Below are positions 5,480-12,542 of a DNA stretch of 12,970 nt, in pieces. Numbering within the stretch: position 1 is the stretch's first letter; every line of letters begins with the position of its first letter. The position numbers were made by a program, and so were the translations under genes. This stretch comes from an uncultured Dialister sp. (GTDB lineage: Bacteria; Bacillota; Negativicutes; Veillonellales; Dialisteraceae): contig CAKPUX010000056.1 in the NCBI GenBank assembly GCA_934193095.1, positions 1-12,970 on the forward strand, in the 5' to 3' direction. The notes below the pieces were generated by a model. The model did not search any database. It had not been told where the DNA came from and saw only the letters and a program-made list of their open reading frames with translations.

Positions 5480-6898
5480 TTATGCCTCCATCAAAGCCAG
5501 CGGGCAGTAAATATCTGCCACGACCATAGAATCCTCATTTTTTAAGCCAAACTCGCCCTTGAGTTCGATCTCTGCGAGATTTCTGACGATTTGAAGCCCC
5601 AGATCAAATGTCCTTGTACTGAAATCTTCCGGCAGCGGGTGTCCATTATTTTTGATATATACATGCAGGCGTCCATGATCGATCTCCGTGCCGACCACCA
5701 GAGTGCCGCGCGGCATCTTATGAAATCCGTGGTCGATCGCATTATGAATGAGTTCATTCGTTGCGATCGCAAGCGGTACAGCTTTTTCGGAATTCACGAT
5801 CAAAGGCCGCCTTCCTTTTTCGCGCACCACATCGACGGCGCAGAGTGCGAGACTGTCGACAGAGAGCTTGCAGATCTTATCGAGAAGCACGTCCATATCG
5901 ACCTGATCCCCACTCTGGTTCGCCAAAATGTCGTGAATCTTGGAGATCCCAAGTATCCGGCTGACGGCTCTTTTCAGTGCTTCTTTTGTATCTTCATCTT
6001 TTGAGCGCCGCGCCTGCATGCGAAGCATCCCCGCAATGGTATTCAGACTGTTTTTGACGCGGTGATGGATCTCTTTGATGACGGAGTCCTTAACAAGGAT
6101 CTGCCGTTCTTTTTCACGGATGGCTGTCACGTCGGTCAAAACGATCACCGTCCGCGTCACCCGGCCGCCGGAAATGATCGGGAGCCCCCAGGCGGAGAGC
6201 GTCATATTTTCAGACACTTCATCGCTGAATGCGGGGCGGCCTGTCTTCATGACTTCATCGACCAGCGGGAAGTGGACGATGGTGTGTCCGATGATGTCAC
6301 GCTGCTCGATCGCCTCCTTGTCCAGCACGAGATAAAGATCGTCGGCCATGTCATTGGCATACATGATGCGTCCGGCGGCATCGAGGATGATGACGCCGTC
6401 CTGCGGACGGATGCTGTAGTAGTCTTTGCCGGCAAATGGTACCTGCAGCGCCAGATTCGCCGTATCGGTAAGCACCTGCTGCTGGGACAGGGACACGGAG
6501 GCAAAGCAGACGACGGCAAAGGGCCGTCCTGCATTATCAACGATCGGATACGCTGTGACGGCGATCTCTCGTCCTTGATCCAGTTCCTTCCTGCCGACGA
6601 CCTTGCGCCCTGTCTGGAAGACATTGTCGACGATCGCCAGATCATCCACCAGAAAGGTGTCTCCGGCATGGAAAAATGTCGAGCCATGGGTGTAGGATGG
6701 CTTCACGGCTGTCAGTATGACAGAGATGTCTTCATTCTTCCCTCGGGCACAGAGGTAGACCTGGCTCTTGGAAATATCGGAAGCGCACTGCAGAGCCACC
6801 TGCATGTGATCTAAGATTTTTGCCTGTACGCCAGTCAGATTGGTCGTATCTCGGACTAGGGTATAGAGCTGACTGACTTCGATTCCTCGGGTCTGCAT
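5480..6898 (-). CDS. Sensor histidine kinase, GAF-PAS-HisKA_2 (PdtaS/EutW type)
   Basis: The 472-residue kinase has no membrane helix, so it is a cytosolic sensor. Residues about 1-150 fit the GAF-like N-terminal domain of PdtaS-type kinases, 165-260 a PAS domain (DGVIILDAAGRIMYAND), 270-335 a HisKA_2 dimerisation domain with KEIHHRVKNSLNTI (phosphoacceptor H278 or H279), and 365-470 an ATPase domain (N box ATNELIHNAIDHGF, G box DLGLQIVRNLA). It would phosphorylate the ANTAR regulator encoded 3 nt downstream. The signal is unknown. ATG 6898 is chosen with GAGG about 10 nt upstream; it lies 30 nt after tsaD, suggesting one transcript. Known relatives control ethanolamine use (EutW) or c-di-GMP/nutrient responses (PdtaS), but no eut gene is present here. 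Confidence 0.94.
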   Translation of the reverse strand: MQTRGIEVSQLYTLVRDTTNLTGVQAKILDHMQVALQCASDISKSQVYLCARGKNEDISVILTAVKPSYTHGSTFFHAGDTFLVDDLAIVDNVFQTGRKVVGRKELDQGREIAVTAYPIVDNAGRPFAVVCFASVSLSQQQVLTDTANLALQVPFAGKDYYSIRPQDGVIILDAAGRIMYANDMADDLYLVLDKEAIEQRDIIGHTIVHFPLVDEVMKTGRPAFSDEVSENMTLSAWGLPIISGGRVTRTVIVLTDVTAIREKERQILVKDSVIKEIHHRVKNSLNTIAGMLRMQARRSKDEDTKEALKRAVSRILGISKIHDILANQSGDQVDMDVLLDKICKLSVDSLALCAVDVVREKGRRPLIVNSEKAVPLAIATNELIHNAIDHGFHKMPRGTLVVGTEIDHGRLHVYIKNNGHPLPEDFSTRTFDLGLQIVRNLAEIELKGEFGLKNEDSMVVADIYCPLALMEA

Positions 6899-6928
6899 CG
6901 CGTTTCATCCTCTTTTCATTCGCAAAGT

Positions 6929-7951
6929 TTAGAGCTTTACCTGATCTGCCAGGAACGGCAGACGGGGATCTGCATTGAGTGTCAGAGGGGCATAGTCCCC
7001 CGCCTGTGCCATGTAGTAGGCACGGCAGCCGATCATGGCTCCATTGTCTGTGCAGAGGACAGGATCGGGACGGCACATGCGGATGCCGCGTTTGTCACAG
7101 GCTGCCTTCAAGGCCTTGCGAAGACCGCTGTTAGCAGCGACACCGCCGGCAAGGGCAATGGTCGAAAGACCTGTCGCATCGACGGCGCGCATGGCTTTCT
7201 CGACCAGTACATCGACGACGGCTTTCTGGAAGGAGGCTGCCACATCCTTCGGATGGACCTCCTCTTTCTTCATTTTGGCCGTATTGAGGTAATTGATGAC
7301 CGCTGATTTGAGTCCGCTGAAGGAGAAATCATAGGTGTGCTCTTTTCCAAGTCCCATCGGGAAATGGATGGCATTCGGATCTCCTTCCTGTGCCAGACGG
7401 TCGATGTGAGGGCCGCCCGGATAGGGATAGCCCATCACACGGGCGATCTTATCGAAGGCTTCTCCGGCCGCATCATCGCGTGTCTGTCCCAAAAGCTCGA
7501 AGGTGTTGTAATCCTTCACGATAACGATCATCGTGTGGCCACCGGAGACGACAAGCGAAAGGAATGGCGGTTCCAGATCCGGATACTGAAGAAGATTCGC
7601 AAAGATATGCCCTTCCATATGGTTGACTGCGATCAGCGGTTTTCCGAGTGCCCATGCGGCAGATTTTGCCGCAGCGACACCGACCAGCAGTGCGCCCACG
7701 AGCCCCGGTCCCTGTGTCACGGCAATGGCATCTATATCCTGCCAGCCTAGATGCGCTTCTTCAAGGGCTTCGATGGCGACAGGAAGGACATCCTCGATAT
7801 GGTGGCGGGATGCGATCTCCGGCACGACACCGCCGAATTTCTTATGGATCGGCACCTGCGTGGAGATCACATCGGATAAGATATGACGCCCATCTTCGAT
7901 GACTGCGCAGGAAGTCTCATCGCAGCTCGATTCAAAGGCTAGTATTTTCAT
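6929..7951 (-). CDS. tsaD: tRNA N6-adenosine threonylcarbamoyltransferase TsaD
   Basis: TsaD transfers the threonylcarbamoyl group from threonylcarbamoyl-AMP to A37 of ANN-decoding tRNAs, making t6A, in complex with TsaB and TsaE. The 340-residue protein shows MKILAFESSCDETSCAV at the start, VTQGPGLVGALLVG at 78-91, the metal-binding H111 and H115 in NHMEGH, SGGHTM, FSFSGLKSAV, LAGGVAANS and a late CTDNGAMIG with the metal-binding Asp. Length is typical. The start at 7951 has AAGGAG 6 nt upstream. It is separated from rimI by 141 nt, so it may have its own promoter, and it leads into the kinase/regulator pair. TsaC, which makes the intermediate, is not in the window. Confidence 0.97.
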   Translation of the reverse strand: MKILAFESSCDETSCAVIEDGRHILSDVISTQVPIHKKFGGVVPEIASRHHIEDVLPVAIEALEEAHLGWQDIDAIAVTQGPGLVGALLVGVAAAKSAAWALGKPLIAVNHMEGHIFANLLQYPDLEPPFLSLVVSGGHTMIVIVKDYNTFELLGQTRDDAAGEAFDKIARVMGYPYPGGPHIDRLAQEGDPNAIHFPMGLGKEHTYDFSFSGLKSAVINYLNTAKMKKEEVHPKDVAASFQKAVVDVLVEKAMRAVDATGLSTIALAGGVAANSGLRKALKAACDKRGIRMCRPDPVLCTDNGAMIGCRAYYMAQAGDYAPLTLNADPRLPFLADQVKL

Positions 7952-8037
7952 GTTGACTCCTTATTTTTATGTTTATGGTATGGAATAGATTCCCGAACAT
8001 GGGTATACGGGGAACGGCATGGCCCGAAGGAGGGCAG

Positions 8038-8079
8038 CTGTCTTGAAAGTCTCCTGATCTATTAGTCTCTCTGTCTTGA
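8038..8079. repeat. Direct repeat in the leader of tsaD
   Basis: CTGTCTTGA occurs at 8038-8046 and again at 8071-8079, 33 bp apart. AGTCTC follows the first copy and AGTCTCT precedes the second. It lies in the 141-bp gap between rimI and tsaD. It might be a paired operator near a tsaD promoter, but I see no clear -35/-10 pair, and a 9-bp repeat can arise by chance. Confidence 0.3.
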
Positions 8080-8092
8080 CGTTTTCCTTCGC

Positions 8093-8551
8093 TTACAGCG
8101 CCCTTTCCATCACATACCCATCCTCGATGGGCATGTCGTACACGTTCTTTCGGAGACCCAGATTTTTGAATCCAAAGGTCTCATACATATGCTGCGCGGA
8201 TAGATTGCTCACGCGGACTTCGAGAAACATCGTCTGCATATCGCGCATCCGGGCTTCTTCGATGCCCTTTTGAAGGAGCATGCGTCCGATGCCCTGACGC
8301 CGGCTTTCCGGGCGGACACCGATATTCACAAGCTGGCCTTCGCCTGCGATGAACCAGAAACAGCCATAGCCTGTGATGAACCCGTCCTCTTCCGCGACAA
8401 GGTAGAAGCTGTGCTCATTTTCCATGAGGTCATGATGCACCGTCTCCCTGCGCCACGCATCGGAAAAGCAGAGGCAGCCGATATCATAGATGGCGGCCAC
8501 ATCCTTTTCCTCCGCTTTGCGGATCAGGATTTCCCGTGCAGTTTTTCCCAT
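8093..8551 (-). CDS. rimI: Ribosomal protein S18-alanine N-acetyltransferase RimI
   Basis: This GNAT enzyme uses acetyl-CoA to acetylate the N-terminal alanine of ribosomal protein S18. In the 152-residue product the acetyl-CoA binding motif RRQGIG is at 84-89. The RimI-type motif LEVRVSNLSAQHMYETFGF runs from 110, with E111 as candidate base and Y123 as candidate acid. The start at 8551 has CGGAGG close upstream and lies within tsaB, overlapping its end by 28 nt, so translation is coupled. Position between tsaB and tsaD is the classic Gram-positive arrangement. Assignment to RimI over another GNAT rests on motif and context together. Confidence 0.9.
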   Translation of the reverse strand: MGKTAREILIRKAEEKDVAAIYDIGCLCFSDAWRRETVHHDLMENEHSFYLVAEEDGFITGYGCFWFIAGEGQLVNIGVRPESRRQGIGRMLLQKGIEEARMRDMQTMFLEVRVSNLSAQHMYETFGFKNLGLRKNVYDMPIEDGYVMERAL

Positions 8552-9216
8552 AAGACCTCCGCCTCGCTGCGGCGAATGTAATTCGGAAGAAGGGAGAGCG
8601 GATCATCCTTTTCTCCTTTTTCCAGCCTTGCAAAGGCCGCTGCCGCGACGCTGCCGGCTCTGGCAAGGCGGCTCCTCGCTGGTGCCACGCGGATACCGGC
8701 GGATTCGAGCTTTTCCTTATACGTATCTGCACATTCGCCGACTGCGATGACAGGCCCGCCATGACGAAGGGCCGCCGCGATGACGTCGTCGATGGGCGCC
8801 GCCTCTTCCGGTGCTTCCTTCCAGAATTCGTCAAAAGCCCCGTAGAGCGCCGCATAGACATGGCCCCGCTGGGCATCTTCGAGCGGCAGGATGAAAGCCT
8901 CAGCCCCTTCCATATTCCGCGCCAGTGCCTCCAGCGTATCGACCCCGACGATCGGTACTTTCCAGATATAGGCTGCCATCTTCGCCGTTGCAAGGCCGAT
9001 GCGAAGTCCGGTGAATGAGCCGGGACCGATAGAGACGGCGATGGCCGTGATGTCTTCCTTAGATACGCCTGCTTCCTTCATCATGGCGTCCAGATGCGGA
9101 ATGAGCTGCTCGGAATGGGTCAGTCTTTTCTGCACCGTCCATTCAGCGACGAGCCTGTCTTTTTCCGCCAGCGCACAGGACAGCACAAGGGAAGAGGTAT
9201 CAATGGCTAGAAGCAT
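8524..9216 (-). CDS. tsaB: t6A biosynthesis protein TsaB
   Basis: TsaB is the inactive ASKHA-fold partner of TsaD and scaffolds the t6A complex. The 230-residue protein begins MLLAIDTSSLVLSCAL and has HSEQLIPHLDAM and VSIGPGSFTGLRIGLATAK, the family signature, followed by GVDTLEALA. The catalytic metal-binding HxxxH of TsaD is absent, as expected. Length is normal. The start at 9216 lies inside the end of tsaE (17-nt overlap) with AAAGGAG about 10 nt upstream, and its own end overlaps rimI. Confidence 0.95.
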   Translation of the reverse strand: MLLAIDTSSLVLSCALAEKDRLVAEWTVQKRLTHSEQLIPHLDAMMKEAGVSKEDITAIAVSIGPGSFTGLRIGLATAKMAAYIWKVPIVGVDTLEALARNMEGAEAFILPLEDAQRGHVYAALYGAFDEFWKEAPEEAAPIDDVIAAALRHGGPVIAVGECADTYKEKLESAGIRVAPARSRLARAGSVAAAAFARLEKGEKDDPLSLLPNYIRRSEAEVLWEKLHGKS

Positions 9217-9676
9217 AATCTGTAATCTCCTTTACGATCGCATCCGGAGCGGCATCGCTCCATGTGATGCGGATTTCTCTTTCTGTTTCCGATAGGACAC
9301 GGATGTCTATATGGATCGCTTCCGGCGGCACGACATCAGGAAACATGTCGGCCCACTCAGCGACCGTCACACCGCCCGTGCTGTATTCCTCCCACCCGAT
9401 ATCATAGAGTTCTTCCTCGCGATGCAGGCGGTAGAAATCAAAGTGCTTCAGGGGGAGCGCGCCCTCGTAATAATTCATGATCGTAAATGTCGGGCTCCCG
9501 ATGACGCCGGAAATCCCCATGCCGGCAGCGAGTCCCTGCACGAAATGGGTCTTACCGGCGCCCAGATCTCCGGATAGGGCGATGAATTCATCATTCACCG
9601 CTGCCGTTCCGAGAAATCGTCCAAGCGCCATCGTTTCATCCACGCTCTTTGTATGTAGTACTACCTCATGTTTCAT
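9200..9676 (-). CDS. tsaE: tRNA t6A biosynthesis ATPase TsaE
   Basis: TsaE is the small P-loop ATPase that resets the TsaB-TsaD complex during t6A synthesis. The 158-residue product has Walker A GDLGAGKT at 36-43, SPTFTIMNYY at 61-70, HFDFYRL at 78-84 and the V-A-E-W-A-D motif near 105-110. The start at 9676 overlaps the end of the upstream phospholipase gene by 11 nt and uses a GAGG site within it. tsaB overlaps its end, so four genes are chained by overlaps. Confidence 0.96.
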   Translation of the reverse strand: MKHEVVLHTKSVDETMALGRFLGTAAVNDEFIALSGDLGAGKTHFVQGLAAGMGISGVIGSPTFTIMNYYEGALPLKHFDFYRLHREEELYDIGWEEYSTGGVTVAEWADMFPDVVPPEAIHIDIRVLSETEREIRITWSDAAPDAIVKEITDYASSH

Positions 9677-10574
9677 GGAGCCACCTCATCAGATCTTCAT
9701 GGCAGGCAAGACCTGCCTCATAGCCCTCTCGGTGGAGCGAGCGGAGCTTCTCCACATTCTTCTCCGTCCGTGATACGACGACGGGATTTCTCGGGCGGAT
9801 GACAAAGACGCGCCCTTCTTTTTCCAAAGAAAGGAGCTTTTCTACTTTTTCATTATATATTGCAGGGATGGCGCACATTTCCTCGACCACCCGCGGATAG
9901 TTCTTCCCATAGAGCATAGAGAGCAGCGCATGAAATCCGGCAGGCACCGGCCTTTTGCGATAGTCTCTATCGCGCGTTAAGATGTACACCGGCTTTCGGC
10001 AGCACGTAGGAAGCTCCTCAGGCAGCGGCACAAAAGGCATGCCGATCCCGCCGTCTACATAGATGCCGTCCTTCAAAGGGACAGGCTTTGAGAAAAGCGG
10101 GATCGAGCAGCTGGCTTCCGAGATCTTGAAAAATTCCCTCACCGTACACGAGCGGCTCGACACGTAGACCGGCTGACCCGTGAAAGCATCCGTCATGATG
10201 ATATAGAGCGTCTCCTTCGACTTTTCCGCCGCCTCAAAATCGTAGGGATCGATCGACTCCGAAAGCTCGCCAAAGATGAAGTGGAAATTGAAATAACTCC
10301 CCTGCTTCACCAGATGCCGCAGTCCCATATAGCGCGGATCCTTCGCAAATCGGGTATTCATTCGAAGACTTCTCCCGCTCTGGTGTGCCAGGTAGCACAG
10401 CCCCTGCATGGAACCGGCTGAGATCCCCATAGAGCAGGGAAAATACAGTCCTTCCTCCATGAAGGCGTCCAGCACGCCGGCCGTGAAGAGCCCGCGCATC
10501 GCACCGCCTTCCATGATGAGCAGGCTCTCTTGCGCTCCATGGATCTCGCTTTCTGTATTCCATGCTTTCATCAT
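9666..10574 (-). CDS. Patatin-like phospholipase (YjjU-type)
   Basis: The protein is a putative serine acyl-hydrolase acting on membrane lipids. In 302 residues it shows the oxyanion motif GGAMRG at 23-28, nucleophile S52 in GISAGS, ASCSIPLF at 154-161 and the dyad aspartate D174 in DGGIG. The layout (G-G-x-M-R-G, then YLAHQSGR after the nucleophile) is like E. coli YjjU. There is no signal peptide, so it probably acts at the inner face of the membrane. The nearest good Shine-Dalgarno, AAAGGAGG, is 14 nt before ATG 10574, longer than usual, and no in-frame alternative start fits better; ATG 10571 is also possible. Its end overlaps tsaE by 11 nt, so it heads the t6A gene chain. The true substrate is not known. 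Confidence 0.9.
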   Translation of the reverse strand: MMKAWNTESEIHGAQESLLIMEGGAMRGLFTAGVLDAFMEEGLYFPCSMGISAGSMQGLCYLAHQSGRSLRMNTRFAKDPRYMGLRHLVKQGSYFNFHFIFGELSESIDPYDFEAAEKSKETLYIIMTDAFTGQPVYVSSRSCTVREFFKISEASCSIPLFSKPVPLKDGIYVDGGIGMPFVPLPEELPTCCRKPVYILTRDRDYRKRPVPAGFHALLSMLYGKNYPRVVEEMCAIPAIYNEKVEKLLSLEKEGRVFVIRPRNPVVVSRTEKNVEKLRSLHREGYEAGLACHEDLMRWLHET

Positions 10575-10621
10575 GAGTGAATGGAATGCCTCCTTTGGGA
10601 ATGGCGACCGGGGATCGGATG

Positions 10622-10656
10622 GTCTCAGCGAAGGGGGCGCCCCCCTTCGCTGAGAC
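10622..10656. repeat. 16-bp perfect inverted repeat between gpmA and the phospholipase gene
   Basis: GTCTCAGCGAAGGGGG (10622-10637) and CCCCCTTCGCTGAGAC (10641-10656) are exact complements separated by CGC. It begins 22 bp past the gpmA stop in the direction of transcription. No T-tract follows on the minus strand. On the plus strand a T7 run occurs but about 16 bp away. So it is a very stable mRNA hairpin, not a standard intrinsic terminator. It may protect the gpmA 3' end, lower expression of the downstream genes, or be a copy of a dispersed repeat. Confidence 0.8.
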
Positions 10657-10678
10657 TATCTCCCGTGAAGCTGTTTTT

Positions 10679-11431
10679 TTACTTAGAACCCTTCGACTGA
10701 TTCTTGACTGCATTGATCTTCGCCGCGATGGCATCCTGATCTCCTAAGTAGCTTACATCATGCACCGTGAAGTCTTCATTCAGATGATAGACGAGCGGCA
10801 CACCGGTCGGTACATTCATGCCGGCGATCTCTTCATTCGAGATACCTTCGAGGTGCTTTCGGAGCGCGCGGATGGAATTCCCATGGGCTGCGATCAGAAT
10901 CTTCTCTCCCTTTGCGATTTCCGGACGGATCACGTCTTCGAAGTACGGAGCCACACGTGCGACCGTATCCTTCAGGCATTCTGTCAAAGGAAGCTGTACT
11001 TCATCCTTGAATTTCTGATACGGCGCCTGGTTCTCCGGACATCTTGGATCATCTGCCGAAAGAGCCGGCGGACGGACGTCATAGGAACGACGCCACAGAT
11101 GAACCTGCTCAGCGCCGTACTTATCCGTGGTCTCTGTCTTGTTGAGTCCCTGCAGCGCTCCGTAGTGACGCTCATTCAGGTGATAATTCTTCTCGACGGG
11201 GATCCAGGTGAGATCCATCTCATCGAGTACCGTGTATGCCGTATGAATGGCACGCTTCAGTACAGATGTATAGCATTTGTCGAAGGTAAATCCCTCTTTA
11301 GCAAGCAGACGGCCTGCCTCACGCGCTTCGCTGTAGCCTTTCTCCGTCAGCTCGACATCCGTCCAGCCGCAGAATAAATTTTTCTGATTCCATTCACTTT
11401 CTCCATGACGAATGACTACCAGTGTGTACAT
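10679..11431 (-). CDS. gpmA: 2,3-bisphosphoglycerate-dependent phosphoglycerate mutase
   Basis: GpmA interconverts 3- and 2-phosphoglycerate in glycolysis and gluconeogenesis. The 250-residue product begins MYTLVVIRHGESEWN, with phosphohistidine H9 in the RHG motif, then CGWTDVELTEKG, R60, E87 in HLNERHYGALQGLNK, and H183 in AAHGNSIRAL. Length is standard. ATG 11431 is chosen for the AAAAGGAG 8 nt upstream and for the family's usual N-terminus. The frame is open up to an ATG at 11509 that overlaps the thiL stop (ATGA); using it would add 26 residues not seen in the family. The 74-nt gap to thiL may contain a promoter, but I see no clear pair of boxes. Confidence 0.97.
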   Translation of the reverse strand: MYTLVVIRHGESEWNQKNLFCGWTDVELTEKGYSEAREAGRLLAKEGFTFDKCYTSVLKRAIHTAYTVLDEMDLTWIPVEKNYHLNERHYGALQGLNKTETTDKYGAEQVHLWRRSYDVRPPALSADDPRCPENQAPYQKFKDEVQLPLTECLKDTVARVAPYFEDVIRPEIAKGEKILIAAHGNSIRALRKHLEGISNEEIAGMNVPTGVPLVYHLNEDFTVHDVSYLGDQDAIAAKINAVKNQSKGSK

Positions 11432-11505
11432 CGTTTTTCTCCTTTTTACAATACCTATCGTGAACCCCATATATTCTACTATATACTGCCTTGCCTGATC
11501 ATCGG

Positions 11506-12495
11506 TCATGAATCACCAAAATGATCATACCCTTTGGCGAAAAGCCTCTTGCGCCCGTCTCGATCCGTCAGATACACGATGCCTGTGCCTTCCTCAGTGA
11601 CCCTTCCGATCACAGAGACAGGCAGCAACGGATCGAGCTTTTGAAGGTCTTCTTCTGAGATCGTCCCGATGAGTTCATAGTCCTCACCACCCGTGAGTGC
11701 CCAGTCCAGTGGATCCTTGGAGAGATGCGCGCCCAATTTTCCGGCTTCTTCGGAAATCGGGATCTTCTCGCGAAAAAGCTCGATCTCTACATGGCTTGCT
11801 TTGGCGATCTCATTGATCTCTGAGGAAAGACCATCCGAGACATCATTCAAAGATGTCGCTCCGGCTGCTCTGAGTGCGCTGCCGAGCTTGATCTGCGGAC
11901 GCGGCCGCTGGTGGCGCTCACATAGAGAGGGATACTCTTCCGAAAGCCCCGCGAGCAGCGCGGAGAGTCCGGCGGCCGAGTCACCCAGTGTCTCCGTCGC
12001 AAAGACGAGATCGCCAAAGCGCGCCCCGCCTCGCGTGACTGCACGTCCTTTGGGCACCATACCGACCACCGTTCCTGTCAGAATGACCCCACCGGGAGAG
12101 CCCGTGACATCGCCGCCCAGAAGATTCACGCGATAGGATGAGCAGCACTCGCGGATCCCCTCATAGAGTGATTCCACCCAGGATACCGGCAGCTGCTCCG
12201 GGAGCGCCGCCGAAATGACGAATCCGATCGCATCCGCTCCCATCGCAGCCATATCACTGAAATTGGAAGCACAGAGCTTGTATCCGACATCAGAAGGGCG
12301 CATCGTCTTCTTGATAAAATGGATCCCTTCCACCATCGTATCGGTGGAGATCACCTGATCATAGCCGGCCGGCACCCTATACACCGCCCCATCATCGCCC
12401 GAGCCGATCACGACCAGCTCCGGCCGATAGATGAGATCCTTCGCTATGCGATCGATCAGACCGAATTCACCGACATCTTTCACGGTCTCTTCCAT
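11506..12495 (-). CDS. thiL: Thiamine-monophosphate kinase ThiL
   Basis: ThiL phosphorylates thiamine monophosphate with ATP to give thiamine diphosphate, the active cofactor. The 329-residue protein has GEFGLIDRIAK at 9-19, GSGDDGAVY at 31-39, the Mg/ATP-binding STDTMVEGIHF, the SNFSDMAAMGADA segment, GGDVTGSPGG and late TGGEDYELI, the full PurM/ThiL-fold set. Length is typical. The start at 12495 has GAAGGAGG upstream with good spacing. Its stop overlaps a possible upstream ATG of the gpmA frame. A small hairpin (12510-12532) lies immediately before its ribosome binding site. No other thiamine gene is in the window and no TPP riboswitch is visible. Confidence 0.96.
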   Translation of the reverse strand: MEETVKDVGEFGLIDRIAKDLIYRPELVVIGSGDDGAVYRVPAGYDQVISTDTMVEGIHFIKKTMRPSDVGYKLCASNFSDMAAMGADAIGFVISAALPEQLPVSWVESLYEGIRECCSSYRVNLLGGDVTGSPGGVILTGTVVGMVPKGRAVTRGGARFGDLVFATETLGDSAAGLSALLAGLSEEYPSLCERHQRPRPQIKLGSALRAAGATSLNDVSDGLSSEINEIAKASHVEIELFREKIPISEEAGKLGAHLSKDPLDWALTGGEDYELIGTISEEDLQKLDPLLPVSVIGRVTEEGTGIVYLTDRDGRKRLFAKGYDHFGDS

Positions 12496-12509
12496 GAAAA
12501 TCCTCCTTC

Positions 12510-12532
12510 AAAGCAGCCTTTGCAGCTGCTTT
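12510..12532 (-). promoter_or_regulatory. Hairpin just upstream of the thiL ribosome binding site
   Basis: AAAGCAGC (12532-12525 on the minus strand) pairs with GCTGCTTT (12517-12510) around a 7-base loop. It starts 11 bp after the nicotinamidase stop and ends right at the GAAGGAGG of thiL. Only three T residues follow, so it is a weak terminator at best. It may tune thiL translation. Confidence 0.4.
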
Positions 12533-12542
12533 CTTGCGAAGA

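Noticed and set aside
6062..6814. 250-codon plus-strand open frame
   Set aside because: It is antisense to the histidine kinase coding sequence and has a composition expected of a shadow frame.
10234..10734. 166-codon minus-strand frame across the gpmA-phospholipase junction
   Set aside because: It overlaps both real genes in another frame, is Arg/Ser-rich, and runs through the perfect hairpin; a shadow.
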